Under the pieces are notes generated by a model. It worked only from the letters and a program-made list of their open reading frames with translations. It did no database searches and was not told the DNA's origin. Position numbers and translations under genes: made by a program. From Gordionus sp. m RMFG-2023 (taxonomy: Eukaryota; Nematomorpha; Gordioida; Chordodea; Parachordodidae), in NCBI RefSeq assembly GCF_954871325.1, contig NC_088778.1, forward strand, positions 3,319,743 to 3,383,742: a stretch of DNA of 64,000 nucleotides, written 5' to 3'. Below are positions 11,016 through 22,508 of this stretch, one piece after another; position 1 is the first letter of the stretch, and the number at the start of each line of letters is the position of its first letter.

Positions 11016-11608
11016 TATTAAATAAAAAAAACATTTTATTTTGAGTTTCGGGTGGAAAGCTTTACTTCATATGCATCCATCAAACTGAGTTGAAAGAGGT
11101 TATATGCTCAAGGATCTCCATCAGATTAGCTTTATCTAGGAATTCATATTCGAAGAATGTTTAGTAATTTAAATCAAGCAAGATTTGCCAAATTCGTTCG
11201 ATATTCCTTTGAAGACGTATCACCACCATTGCGATTTTACCGATTAAAATTGTTATAATTTCTGTATTTGCCCTTGGTTTTACTTGTTGAGGAATACGAA
11301 TTGGGATATGGAAACTTTTAAAACTATATATTGGAGTAAAATGTTTTAACAGAAAAACAAGTGGTCCGAACTCGCCCCGATAAATCCTGACACCATCAAA
11401 CAGTTGTTGATTGGGATTCAGAGTCCAGAGGAAGGGTACTCATATTATAAGTCACCGTACTCTATTCGTAGCTAGGGCATAGTTAACTTTTATAAATTCA
11501 TATAAAATTTGATATATACTAAGAAAGATCTAGAAATCACGACATTATATTTTTAAAATTTTTTCTAACCAGGAACTTAGAACGGAATCTAAACATTCAT
11601 TAGGCCGT

Positions 11609-11838
11609 ACTGCATTCATAGTAAGATCTGAACCGTCACAATTTAACAGCTGATCCAATATCAAAATCCGTTTATGAGATCAATTTTTCTTTTATTAAAA
11701 TTGCTATTTCTTCGATTATTATCAGAAATGGAATTAAAAGATAAAATTTAATATATTAATAAAATTAAATGGATCGCATGAACGAGATTTTGATCAGCTG
11801 TTAAATCGTGCAGGATCGGATCCTACTATGAGTGCAAC
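11609..11838. mobile_element. Foldback MITE, ACAGCTGAT family, copy 1
   Basis: Arms of about 48 bp face each other: CTGCATTCATAGTAAGATC...ATTTAACAGCTGAT at the left, and its near reverse complement ending at about 11838. The interior (GGAATTAAAAGATAAAATTT) resembles the interior of 22231-22448, which has the same type of arms. No coding potential. Confidence 0.6.
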
Positions 11839-11844
11839 CTTAGC

Positions 11845-12410
11845 CATAGTTCATTAGATTTTGGAGAACTGAAAACGCGACGGAAAAAAAATGTACGAAA
11901 CTTTTAAAATGCCTTTACCCCGACGACGGATTAAGACCTGACTATGGGCCCTCGGTAAATCTTTAGAATTTTACTTGGGTCTCATCACTTCCTTCTAAAG
12001 GCCAACATAAATTTCTTAACCCAAGCGGAAACAAATGTGATTAAAACAAGTAGAGATACAGAGATCATAACAATTATAAAACCCCAAAAGTCATTCCCAT
12101 AAACGGCCACATTTTGCCTAAAACTTTAATTTTTTTTTATATTAAACTCAGAATCACACATTTCACCCAACGAGGAGACTAGGAAAATCCTTTTTTATCG
12201 GACAAAAAATTCAACTTAAAATATTACTAAATAACAACTGTTACTTTTGGTGGAACATAATTTTTAAAAAATTATTTTTTTTATTTACAATTTTTATAGC
12301 TTGAGAATTGCAGACCCTGGATATTTTGTGATTTAAGGGGATCCGAATAAAGGCTAATTACGACTAAATCTACTAAGTTATAGTAGCTAATTAATGACAT
12401 TAAATATACC
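11845..12410. other. Intergenic, no recognised feature
   Basis: AT-rich, stops in all frames. A slightly GC-richer stretch at 11870-12010 shows no usable frame. Confidence 0.3.
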
Positions 12411-12417
12411 TAATATT

Positions 12418-12564
12418 CAGAGTTGTTAAAAGATACTTTTTAAATGGATCTAGATACAGATACATCGTCTAAAATAATATTTAGAAAAAAAATCTATCTA
12501 GATACAGATACCACATTTTTATATCTAGATTAGATACTTGTATCTAGATCCTTTAACAACTCTG
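12418..12564 (+). mobile_element. hAT-type MITE, copy 3 (TATCTAGATAC family)
   Basis: Ends CAGAGTTGTTAAAAGATAC and GATCCTTTAACAACTCTG are inverted repeats, flanked by the perfect 8-bp duplication CTAATATT (12410-12417 and 12565-12572). At 147 bp it is the shortest of the three copies. The interior carries the family's TCTAGATACAGATACCACAT block. Confidence 0.88.
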
Positions 12565-12609
12565 CTAATATTACATTAAGCTTTAAATAAATAAAAAAAA
12601 TATTCTATG

Positions 12610-12960
12610 AACGTTGCTCCGTAACATCCTCCAAGAAATGTTCACATTCGTCAGTGGAGGTTGGCGCGGCCCAGCCAATACGGCCCGCGGAAATGTTCTA
12701 TCAGGGTTTTTTCAGCTCGACCTGACCGGTCCGCAATGATCTCTTCCCGCCTCGTAAAATATGTTCTGTACAGGTTGTTCTAGCCTCCCAGAACGGTATA
12801 TAATTCTTTATGAAGGAAATTGCGATCTTAATTTTGCCCTACTTGAAAAATATTTTCGGAACTTTGGCCATGCCCCTCATAATAATATTTTAAACTATTT
12901 ATCCGGCCTTCTACCGGAAATGAGCCTTGGGCCGGGCTGCGCCGACCTTTAATCGAAAGG
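12610..12960 (+). other. GC-rich island with a short open frame
   Basis: About 350 bp near 50% GC inside AT-rich DNA, with an open frame at 12761-12952 (MFCTGCSSLPERYIILYE...EMSLGPGCADL). I recognise no domain, and no clear splice sites or homologous copy were found. It may be a host exon, a gene fragment or a foreign insertion. Confidence 0.25.
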
Positions 12961-15000
12961 AGTGACTAAAATGTTTCTTGAGGAACCAATGAAAAACATT
13001 CATTTTATACAGTAACGGATATTTATCCTCTCTTCCATCGATAATTAATTGATTATATATATATCTTTTTTAAAAAAATATTATTATATTATTAATATTT
13101 TATATATTTTTTTTATTGATTTTATTTGTTGGGCGAAGGATATTATTAATGTTTTCCGGGTCATGGGGCATATTGAATAAGGGTAAGTTGGGTGGATTGG
13201 CGGGGTTAAGATAGGTAAGAAGCGGAGGAGTCGCGTTGTAATTATAGGTTAGAACATCCCTTATCAAATTTCAATTATTACTGTGGGAGAAGGTCTTCAC
13301 ACTTTCTGTTTGTAAAATCTTTTATTTCGTTATTTCTCTCAATTAATTCGTGTTTTTTTTTAAATAAAAAATTGTAAAAAATAGTGGATGTTTAAGTGGG
13401 ATGGGGTTGAACGGTCAAGCATATGCTAAAATCATTATGAAGACTGAAAACGGGGCATACTGAGCTCCATATCTTATGATAAACTATCTTTATACGAAAT
13501 AGCAGAAAGCTATGATGAAGAAACGATATTTTGTTTTCGTTAATATAAAGCAAGGTAATGGTATCGTTTTTTATTGTTAAAAATATATCTCAACGTGGAA
13601 GAAAGCCTTGGCACGAGTTTCCAGATTGAACCAAAGAAAGAAAGAAAGAAAGAAAGAAAGAAAAAGCCATGATTCAATACCAATTTGCTAGGCCGTTGTC
13701 CAAGGTTCAACTTAATGGTTTTTAATGCTCTCAATTCTGAATTCTTTTCAAAATATAAGACTGGCCTGATCATCACTCTTTTGTTATCTAAGATTGTAAG
13801 TTAATCCCATTCCTTTTAAAAAGCTTAAAAATGGCAACCATCCTCCCCCCCCCTCATTAAAATCGAAACTATTGTATTATTTTTTTAAAAAAAAAATTTT
13901 TCCATTTTCTTTCTTTCTTTCATTCAAACTCTTTATTTTTTTTTCTTCTTTTGTTATTTATTTTCTTCATTTGTAAACACAAAATAAAATATATTTTATT
14001 TACAATTCAAATAAATTGCTATGAATACAATTATCATTTATATTCTTTTTATTTTTTTTTCCATCTCAATGGTTTCTTTGAATTCTTTTCATTTCATTTT
14101 TTTTTCATTTAAAAATAATTTTAAAATAAAATTTCAAAAAAGGAAGAAAAAAAAAACTTTTCTTTTATAATATTATTTTTGATTCTTTTTTATAACTTTG
14201 TTGTTTGTTTATTTTATTTATTATTTTCTTGTTTTTTTTTATAATCTTCCTACTTTTTTTTTTTAATTACTCCATTTTTTATTTTATTTATTTTTTTTTT
14301 GTGTTTTATTTTGAAATCGAATTTTTAGCAACCATTTTTTTTTCTTTCTTTTTTTTTTTGATATTTTTTTTTGTAAAATTCTATTTGTAAAATTAAATTT
14401 TGTATTCTAAAAAAAAATATTAAATTTAAAAAAATGACATTTTACAATCATTAATTTTGGTTTGTAATCTTTTAAATTATAAAGTTATCTTTCTATCGGC
14501 TTTTCTATTTACAAAAAAAAATATTTGGTAAGTGAAATTTTTACGTTATTTATTTTGTAATTTATTTTGTTTTATCATTTTTTTTTTTTGATTATTTTCA
14601 TTTTTATTTTATCATTTTTTGTGTAAATTATTTAATAATAATATTTATATATAATGAGGATTAAATTAACGAGTGATGTAATATATCGTAACTAAATAAT
14701 CAAAATCAACCCTCTTTTTATGACCCCCCCCCACCCCGCCTGTCATTCTTTGAATTTCAATGACGCGGGCCTTTACTTACATTTATTAGGACTATTTTAA
14801 AGAATCGCAAAATTTTGTTTATAACGCGTAATTCAAAATTAAATATATATATATTAGAATAATAGGATTATTAATTTGTTATTTGTTACCTAATTAAGTT
14901 ATTTGTTACCTAATTTCAGTCAATTTTATTACAAATCAAGTTCAATTTTACTTAAAATTTTTTTTTTATTTAACGAAATTAAAAGTCTTTGTACTGTCCT
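12961..15000. other. AT-rich region with homopolymer and AAAG runs
   Basis: No gene seen. An (AAAG)n run lies at 13634-13663, a run of nine C at about 13845, and 13870-14650 is almost pure A/T with long T runs giving spurious phenylalanine-rich frames. Confidence 0.4.
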
Positions 15001-15300
15001 CGATAAAAATCAGGCCCATCTACCATAGAAAGGAATGGTGGGTATGACGCAAGGTTCTCATTGAAATTGAAGGACAAGGGAGTTCTTAAGATGCTACTTT
15101 GTCATTATTTCGTCATTAGAATAAAAGAGGATGGTAGAATAGCCTATAGGAAACAAAATTTCGAAATATTGAGTTCATTTCAAGGTTTGCCTATTGCCAC
15201 CTACTCTTGGATTTTGGATCTAGTTTATCCGTTACTGGCACCCCTCTTAATTGAGATCCTTATTACCCAACAACAAAAAATTTAACATAAAACGTTCTGT
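15001..15300 (+). other. Possible coding remnant
   Basis: A 74-codon frame (15061-15285; MKLKDKGVLKMLLCHYFVIRI...LVYPLLAPLLIEILI) in sequence slightly richer in GC than its flanks. No family recognised. Small and unsupported by splice signals. Confidence 0.2.
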
Positions 15301-17110
15301 TTGGGGGTCAGGGAAATTGATGCCCCATAGCATTCTTCTGCTTCTATAGAAATGTGAGCCTTGTGTAATAAAATATACAAGCTTGCTTTAGACATTTAAC
15401 CTATTTTTTTGCTAAGCATGATGACCGAATCTAACGAATCATCTAAGACATCCTTTAACACCTCGTTTATAGCGATGCCAAATTAATTTGCTAGCCAAAG
15501 TCACAGCTGATTAGTCCCAAGCTGTAATACTTTTTTTTGGAATAAACGTAAACAGCTGTCGCGATTTCACCGTTTCGCTCCGTATTTTATAAATTATACC
15601 TATTGGCTTTTGCTTTTTGTAAATTTACGAACCGATTAATTTGGCATAGTTTGAGCGAATCGCGCTTACTATAAATGCAGTGTTGCAAATTTAAACGATA
15701 CGCTTCTCAATTCAATGTAGCGTTTTGTTGCCAACCGAATTTGCATTGTTAGAAAGATCAAAATCTGTGATCTTGCACTCGCTAAATCACGTAATTATGT
15801 TAATATAGACTGAAATTTTTATGAGGAAAAAAAAAATTATCTTGAATGATCATTTCTAATTCAAAATTTTGACTCCTATGACCGTATTGAGAGTCAAAAA
15901 TTCTTATATAATCATAACTCCCTAAAAAGTAAGACTTCCTTTTATAGTAACCGCCATTCATAATTTGCATAATGTTAAATGATAGAACTGTGCTATCGTT
16001 TAACGATTAATTACGGCATCGTATACGCGAGATCGCTGTTAATGAAAAGTGGCGAGGCTTAAGATTCTATAATTTTGATTGGTCGAGAAAAGGCGTTTAG
16101 TGATCATTATAAGATAAATGAAAACTATATGAATATACTATTATACCTATATAAATTGTACAGATTAGTTTAAAATATATACACACGTGAGCAGACGATA
16201 AAATTTTGATATGCAAAACGCCCAATATTTTCTTCACATGAAGTATATTATTTTTTTAATGATTGATTTTCCTTTATACTAGTTATTAGTTATCTGAAAA
16301 TTCCCAACAATTAGGTTATCAGTATGAAAAGAACTATATATGTTAAGCATAGTACCAGGAAGAAAACAGCAAACTAAAATTATTATAGATTGTAAATTTT
16401 GAACTTTACTGAAAGAAATTATAAGAGAACTAGAAGGCATACGATGTAATAAACTCAAAACACTAAATTGTTGTGTGTAGATTTTTGAGAATTTATCCAC
16501 AAATTCATAAACATTCTTCCAATGTGTTTATAATTGTTCTAATTTTAAACTTATTTAATTTTTTTATCATTAAATAAAAAGGCCTTTCATTTATAAATAG
16601 GTTTAATAATTTTAATAAAAGTTTGAAATAATGTCATGACTTATGCATCTTCGAAATCCTTCACTGAAATCTGTTTTTGACTTATATTATTATAAGGAAG
16701 AATAATTTTAAAAAATTCTCTAATACACCATTGACATTTACATTCTATAACCTATGATTTCCCACTACTTCATTTTCAGACACCTAAATAACTTGTATAA
16801 ATAATGCAAATCAATAACTAAAATTTAATACTTCCTTAGAAAATAAAATGTTAGATAACCAATCAAAATTGAGTAAATAACTACGTACAACTGCGCGTTT
16901 GCGCAATAAAATAAGAAAAATCTGATGGAGTTCTACCTCAGATACTTAATTTCATTTACAAAAGATAAGACAAAATAACATTAGTATTTTAACTGATAAA
17001 TCAATTACCTCATTTTCAGATATTTAATAACTTATATAAAGGAAAATATTTAATTTAAGAAAAAACTAAACTTTGAAGAGAAAAAATTAAATTTCGTGCC
17101 CTTATGATCG
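15301..17110. other. Intergenic region with scattered inverted-repeat remnants
   Basis: ACAGCTGAT and ACAGCTGTCG words at about 15505 and 15552 and a GATGCCAAATTAA/TTTGGCATAG pair (15475/15640) suggest a decayed member of the foldback MITE family seen at 11609 and 22231. Otherwise AT-rich without genes. Confidence 0.3.
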
Positions 17111-17121
17111 ACCAATGAAAA

Positions 17122-17259
17122 ATGAGTAGCAATTCTCTTGCTTCAAACACATCTAAAGTAACAACTGCTGGAAATCCTTTGAAATATCCAACTCGATTTT
17201 TTTCACTTGCTCTATATTTTAACATTATGCCCTTTCTAACGCGAAATCGCAACGTTCAG
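17122..17259 (+). CDS. Possible small exon upstream of the nuclear-protein gene
   Basis: A plus-strand frame begins MSSNSLASNTSKVTTAGNP and runs 46 codons to RNRNVQ, ending exactly at CAG/GTATGG, a plausible donor. It does not join in frame to the ATG at 17441, which has an in-frame TAA directly before it, so it would need a different acceptor or be untranslated leader. No domain recognised. Confidence 0.2.
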
Positions 17260-17440
17260 GTATGGCCTTAGTCTTAGAGGGCTCTGGTCAGCAGCGACTT
17301 CTTATCAATTCTATGACTTGAGCAAAAGAATTTGTGATTCATAGACACATTTCAATTTTTTTTAATATTTAATTCTATCCCATTGGATTAACTAAGATTA
17401 CGAAGATAGGCCAGCCAGAATTCCTTTTATTGTTAAATAA

Positions 17441-18102
17441 ATGGAAGTGAACTCTACCGAGTACTTAACAACCTGTCTCAAGTCCATCCTAACGGTCCTC
17501 AATCCCTACATCGCGTCATCTACAAATAACGCGTCTACTTTCTCCCCTTTGTGCTCCACCAACAATAATTCCATCCACCAGGAAATCCATCCAGGAGGTT
17601 TCAATTTCTCGCCAGACGGGAACAACTCCAGAGCAGCCGCCGTGGCTAGAAACATCAACGACTACATCAGTAACATGATGACCCCTAACCCCGAGTCCCT
17701 CAATTCGCCCGGAATATTTAACAACTACCAACCTAACGCGACCTCGAGCTTGTCTTGCTGCAATAATACCAACCAGCTAGCCGATCTTAGCGGGTCTTTG
17801 GCCGATATGCAGCGACACGGGGAAGTTATGGACGAGACTAGGGACGACGGAGGAGACGGCGGTATTATCGGCGGGAATAACAATCTCAATTACGAAAATT
17901 TGAGTAACATGGTCTTGCAGCAATCCATATCGGCTCTCGCCAACGCTAGGAAAGGCGGCCTTGATAAGCGTCATCATCATATTCCGGCTCATCAAAATTA
18001 TATTAATAATAGTAACGCCAACAATAATAGTACTATCCCCAAGTCACACCACATTCATCATCACGCCAATCATTTGGAATCCAACACGAACCATAATCAC
18101 AA
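17441..18102 (+). CDS. Asn/His-rich 5' exon of a putative nuclear DNA-binding protein
   Basis: The frame starts at ATG 17441 (in-frame TAA immediately upstream) and runs 220 codons. Composition is that of a disordered transcription-factor N-terminus: many Asn and Ser, a Gly/Asp-rich stretch near residues 128-150, and a His-rich end (KRHHHIPAHQN, SHHIHHHANH). Short structured-looking pieces are LTTCLKSILTVLNPYI near the start and NLSNMVLQQSISALANARKG near residue 160. GC is far higher than the surroundings. A donor CACAA/GTATAT lies just before the apparent stop at 18110. I place it with the exons at 21297-23867 because of strand, proximity and composition, but one phase step between them is unresolved. 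It could be a separate gene. Confidence 0.55.
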
Positions 18103-18230
18103 GTATATTTAGCGAAGATCTGCAGGTCCAGAACCCGGCCCGAACCCCTGGCTGGACCTAAAAAAAATAGAAACCCGTGACGGCCCGATTTTTTAATATA
18201 TTCTTTCTGCTCATACTTTCCTTTTTACAG

Positions 18231-18296
18231 GGTCATTCCATGTCAAATCGATCGCGATTCGCCCGACGCCTTTCGATTTTTACGGAATCATTGCGC
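18231..18296 (+). CDS. Tentative second exon of the nuclear-protein gene
   Basis: A pyrimidine-rich tract ending TTTTTACAG at 18230 closes a 128-bp GT-AG intron that opens at 18103. Reading on in the phase left by the 5' exon gives VIPCQIDRDSPDAFRFLRNHC and then a GC/GTAAAC donor at 18296. If that donor is not used, the frame stops at the next codon, giving an alternative protein end. Supported only by splice signals, phase and GC content. Confidence 0.3.
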
Positions 18297-21296
18297 GTAA
18301 ACACGTGTTCGCGTAACATGTGTTTTTGCGAAATATTAGTCTCCCAGCTATTTTATTTTTAAATATATTGGGAGGGGGGGGGGGGGTTGAAGCCTGAAAA
18401 ATGGCCTTTTTTTATGAATGTCGGGGTTGATTTTAAAACTACCGCTTGTATAGTTTGGTAATTTTTATAATTTTAGCCGGCAACTACCACTTTGGACTTG
18501 GAATATAGCAGCTCAAACTAACATAAATTAAAAGGCCCTAAATGTTAGCGGATTTTCTCGGTCGCGCGCCTGTAGATTGAGCCTAATCAGCTGACATTTA
18601 ACCATTACTTAACTATACTCGCTTGTAAAAAAAAAAGAGATAAATTTAAGCATGAAAACAATATTTTAAAAACCTCAAACGGTTTTAATGGGGGGGGGGG
18701 GGTGTACGTATTCCATTTTTGTCTCTATTATAAACCTTTTTATGATTTATTCGATTCTTATAAATGCGCACGAATTGAACGTTTCAATGCAGCGTTTTTC
18801 TCAAAAACGCAAATAATGCATTTCAAATGTATTCTCGTTTAAATTGGAAAACATTTGCGTTTTGCATTTTAAATGATTATTTTTGAAACGTTTTTTTTAA
18901 ATTTTGAAGTGATAATAGCGCATGGATACGCAAAATCTTCTAAAAAAAGTAAAATAATTATATTAAATTGATATAATAAATATTTTTTAGCTTATGGGAA
19001 TTATGATATTACAAAAAAAAAAAGATTTGCTGATTAAATATATAGGGCAAGTTTTTTTTTTGATTTAGAATTTAGATATTTCAATATTGAAAAAAAAATA
19101 ATAGAAGTTAACGCTCCATTTTAAACATAGCTAGCTAGGTGCGTTTACGATTTTTTTTTAAATTTGCGTTTCGAAACGCGGAGTTGAAAGGTTCCATCTG
19201 TGCGCGCTAATATGCTCAGTTAAAATATTTATCTAATGGAATACTTAGGAAAGTGGCATTTTGTTCGCGGGTGGTACTTTTAACATTAAGAAGAGTGTAT
19301 TGGATTTTTAAGGTATTTTTTTAGTTTTGGATTTTCATTTGGAAAGATAAAAAAAAATTTGACGTTTATATCAGTTGCCTGCTTAAGGTACCTAATTTCT
19401 AGGTTACTTTGTTGCTGATGGTACATTAAATTTGGTATCGCAATGAACAGACGCGACATCTCTAGATATTGATAAAAGACCGGTCTGTTAATCGGCCCGC
19501 TCTAAGATCGATAAGCGGACCGTTGACCTTCACTAATCAAAATATAAAATCGATGACCGTAGATTTAAGGAACATTTTAAATATTATCAACCGTTGAGAT
19601 CTTTCAACAATATTCATAATGAAATTATTAATTGTCACGTTTTTCTTCTTCTTCTTGAAATGTAGTTAAAAATCGGATTTCCGTATGAGGTTTGGGAAGA
19701 AAATTAAAATGAAAATTGACACTCAAGAAGATGTATCTTTATTGCTCTTAATTTCTTGTATCTCCAAAGGTTTAAAAGTTGGGAGGAAGATGTATCTTTA
19801 TTGCTTTTAATTTCCTGTATCCCCAAAGGTTTAAAAGTTGGGCTTGGGAGGCTGAAATTTTTTGCCATAATATAGTTTATCAGTCTGGTGTTGTGTTGCA
19901 AAATTTTTTCTTTTCGTAGTTTAGTCATTTTAATTTGATATAAAATACGGCAATTCGTAGTTTAGTCATCTTATTCTGACATTAAATTGAATGGGGACTT
20001 CCAATCGATCGATTTGAACTTGGAATGGCAGGAGGTTCTTTGATTAACATCAACACAAAAAACTCTTTAAAATGTTAATTTTATGAAGCCAAATACAAAA
20101 CAGACACAATATTTCGCAAGGACCCTTTACCTCGATCGAACCCAAGGATGAGAAACCGAAGGCCCAAGTAACCTGGCATACTTACAATTCGCAATGCTGC
20201 GATGTCACCGTAATCTTAGTGCATTCTCCAACGTGCCCTTCCATCGCACCCCCCGCCGTTTTACACAATAATCTAACGAACCAAGTTAGCCAAAATTTAT
20301 AACCCGTTTTTTTTGAAATATCGGTTTTCAAGGGAAAGTATCGTGGAAAGTAGAGACGTTACTCGAAAAAGTGACGTCGTTACTTTTAGCCTAATTCGTT
20401 ACTTGCTTTCAACAGTAAAGCAAGCCGTTACCTGCTTTTTTTTGAGATAAAGTTACGACATTAATAACGAGGTGCATTACTAATAAGGATCCTTAGAAGA
20501 ATAAAAAAATTAGTTAATTTAAAAATTTTTGACTAGTTTCAGGGATCTTCACTTAATGTATGTCTTCCTCAAAACCTTTACGCTATAAATTGATTAAAAG
20601 TTATATTTAAATCTGATTGGTCATCATTTACACGCATGCTCACTTATTATATTTTTTCTTTTAATATTTTCAAAAGATGGCTATGTCTACCAACGATATT
20701 TCTTATCAAAATTCCTTACGTATGAATTATGTTTCATTCTTTTCTTTTTTTTAAAAAAAATACATAATTTATCTTGGCCATTAGGCCTACTCGAAAACAA
20801 ATACTAATAATGAACTATTCGTGTTCGATTGTAATTATTCAAATCGAATAGCGAATACCGAATTTTAATTATTCGTTTGGGTACGAATAGTAAAGTATCC
20901 CATTTTTTGTAATAGAATCGAATAATTAATTATTATTTTTTTTGATTAGACATAGGGGTATGTTAATTTTTTTTCCCCACACAAAATTATATCTCGATTA
21001 GGTTTTTAAATTTAAAGCCGATTAAATAATTTGCCTAAAAAGTAATTTGATCGTAAATTCGTCCACGTTTCTGATTGGTCCATTTAATAGTTTGTAAATT
21101 AAGATTGTATCTTAAATATTGCTTAGAATTATCGGATATATTAAATAAAGGCATAAATAGAATAATTATCTGCATAAAAATTCGTATCTGTCGTCCATTT
21201 TGACGGAAATGGACGGATACGATCAAAGGAGGTCCTCCCTATTAAACAACTATTTTTTTTTGTAGAGATTTAAATCTTCATTGGATTAATTCTTAG
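18297..21296. other. Probable intron or intergenic DNA of the nuclear-protein gene
   Basis: Mostly AT-rich, with two poly(G) runs of 13 (about 18374 and 18690). A 59-bp direct duplication lies at 19727-19844. About 20100-20290 is GC-richer and holds a plus-strand frame (SIEPKDEKPKAQVTW...CDVTVILVHSPTC) that begins after a possible acceptor AACAG at about 20102 and could be a further exon, though its exit phase does not fit the next one. GTTAC-rich (20340-20470) and ATTCGAAT-rich (20820-20930) stretches look like decayed small inverted-repeat elements. Confidence 0.35.
19727..19844 (+). repeat. 59-bp tandem duplication
   Basis: GAAGATGTATCTTTATTGCT followed by CTTAATTTC...TTTAAAAGTTGGG occurs twice head to tail (19727-19785 and 19786-19844) with only a few differences, so it is a recent local duplication. 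No coding potential. Confidence 0.85.
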
Positions 21297-21405
21297 ATAA
21301 CTCTCAAATAGATATCAAGCAGCCTTTAGCCAATTTGACTGACATGTGCTTAGCTGACATGAACCAAACTCAAGAGGACAACGAGGAAGAAGAGGAAGAT
21401 TATAA
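21297..21405 (+). CDS. Acidic exon of the nuclear-protein gene
   Basis: Acceptor TTCTTAG at 21296 and donor TATAA/GTATAT at 21405. It reads NSQIDIKQPLANLTDMCLADM and then an acidic run QEDNEEEEEDY. It enters with two bases of a split codon and leaves with two (AA), which the first base of the exon at 21888 completes to Lys. An alternative acceptor at about 21319 (ATCAAG/CAG) would start the exon at QPLANL in phase 0. Acidic runs of this kind are common in activation or flexible segments; no fold is implied. Confidence 0.6.
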
Positions 21406-21887
21406 GTATATCTTTATATAATGAATACGATTTTCAGGGATTACCAAAATAATCTCTCAAAAAAAATTGACAAAATTTGGAAATATATAGTAATTGGAAT
21501 TAGGAGAGAATACTTTTATTTTGTGGCCTAAATATGCTTTTAAATTTGAAATTGTTTTCATGATTTCTCCACTAGTCTAATGATTGCGGTCAATATGATG
21601 TTTATGGAAATGCGATAATAATTACTAGGAGACCTGCAGAAGCGGGCCGGATTTGAATAAGAAAAATATTTTCGAGACCGACTCGGGACTAAAAAAGATT
21701 TATTTCCTGGCCCTATCCGGTATTACTTTTATTCAGGTAACAATTGCAAAAGTAATTAAGAATATGAACAATCATAATAATGGTTATGTCAAAGTTTTGG
21801 GCTAGGTCTACAGTTGTAAGAGATAGGGCATAGGCTTGTATAAGCAACCGCCAGATAAAGTATATAACTTGGTTATGATCGATATAG

Positions 21888-22059
21888 GGACAGTGATATC
21901 GTATACGGGCCCAAGCAAAACAAGACGCCGCGGAGGGGAAGCAAAAAACGTCGGAACGAACTGCGTCAAAAGAGAAAATACGTAAAATGGACGCGAGAAA
22001 AGATGGTCGAGGCTGACACGCTTATAGAAGAAGCTATTAGGCGCCAAGAGAGAAATCAG
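21888..22059 (+). CDS. Basic exon of the nuclear-protein gene
   Basis: Acceptor GATATAG at 21887, donor AATCAG/GTTTGT at 22059. The 57 codons begin DSDIVYGPKQNK and hold a dense basic cluster (TPRRGSKKRRNELRQKRKY), a likely nuclear-localisation or DNA-contact region, then WTREKMVEADTLIEEAIRRQ, a predicted amphipathic helix. W-T-x-E at the start of a helix recalls the first helix of pipsqueak-like or Myb-like DNA-binding domains; that is inference. It leaves in phase 0 and joins in frame to 22509. Confidence 0.7.
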
Positions 22060-22230
22060 GTTTGTTTTTTTAAAAAAAGCAGTGCAATTTATCCAGCACG
22101 CCTTTTACCAATTAGATCCATATTTTTTTTTGTGCCCAGCTGTTCTATCCTGAAGATAACCTCAAAATATCCCGAATTTAGTTATTTTTAGAACAAATAC
22201 AAATTTTTCGCCAATTTCTATTAAAAATCC

Positions 22231-22448
22231 GATGCTGCATTAACATTGGACCGCATTTAACATCTGGCCGGGTTTATAAAATTCTTTGAGATAAGTTTTT
22301 TTTTCTCATTTATATCAATAATTATTTAATTATCTTTATGATTGGAAATTAAGGATAAAATTGATATTAATAAAGAAGAATTAAAAATGGATACTAAAAA
22401 AAATTTACAAACTCGATCAGCTGTTAAATATGGCATGAATGCGGCATC
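22231..22448. mobile_element. Foldback MITE, ACAGCTGAT family, copy 2 (intronic)
   Basis: Arms GATGCTGCATTAACATTGG...CATTTAACATCTGGCCGGG and the reverse complement of ...CGATCAGCTGTTAAATATGG...GCATGAATGCGGCATC pair imperfectly over about 45 bp. The interior resembles that of the copy at 11609. It sits between the exons ending at 22059 and starting at 22509. Confidence 0.55.
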
Positions 22449-22508
22449 GCTCTCCCCTTCCCACTCAATTTATATTTATCATTAAAAAAAATACTCGGAT
22501 AATAATAG

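Noticed and set aside
17516-17995. Minus-strand frames opposite the Asn/His-rich exon
   Set aside because: Mirror frames of the plus-strand coding exon, caused by its higher GC and low-complexity codons. The same applies to 23087-23311.
20820-20930. ATTCGAAT-rich stretch as an operator-like regulatory site
   Set aside because: More easily explained as decayed low-complexity or small inverted-repeat DNA; no second clear copy in the window.
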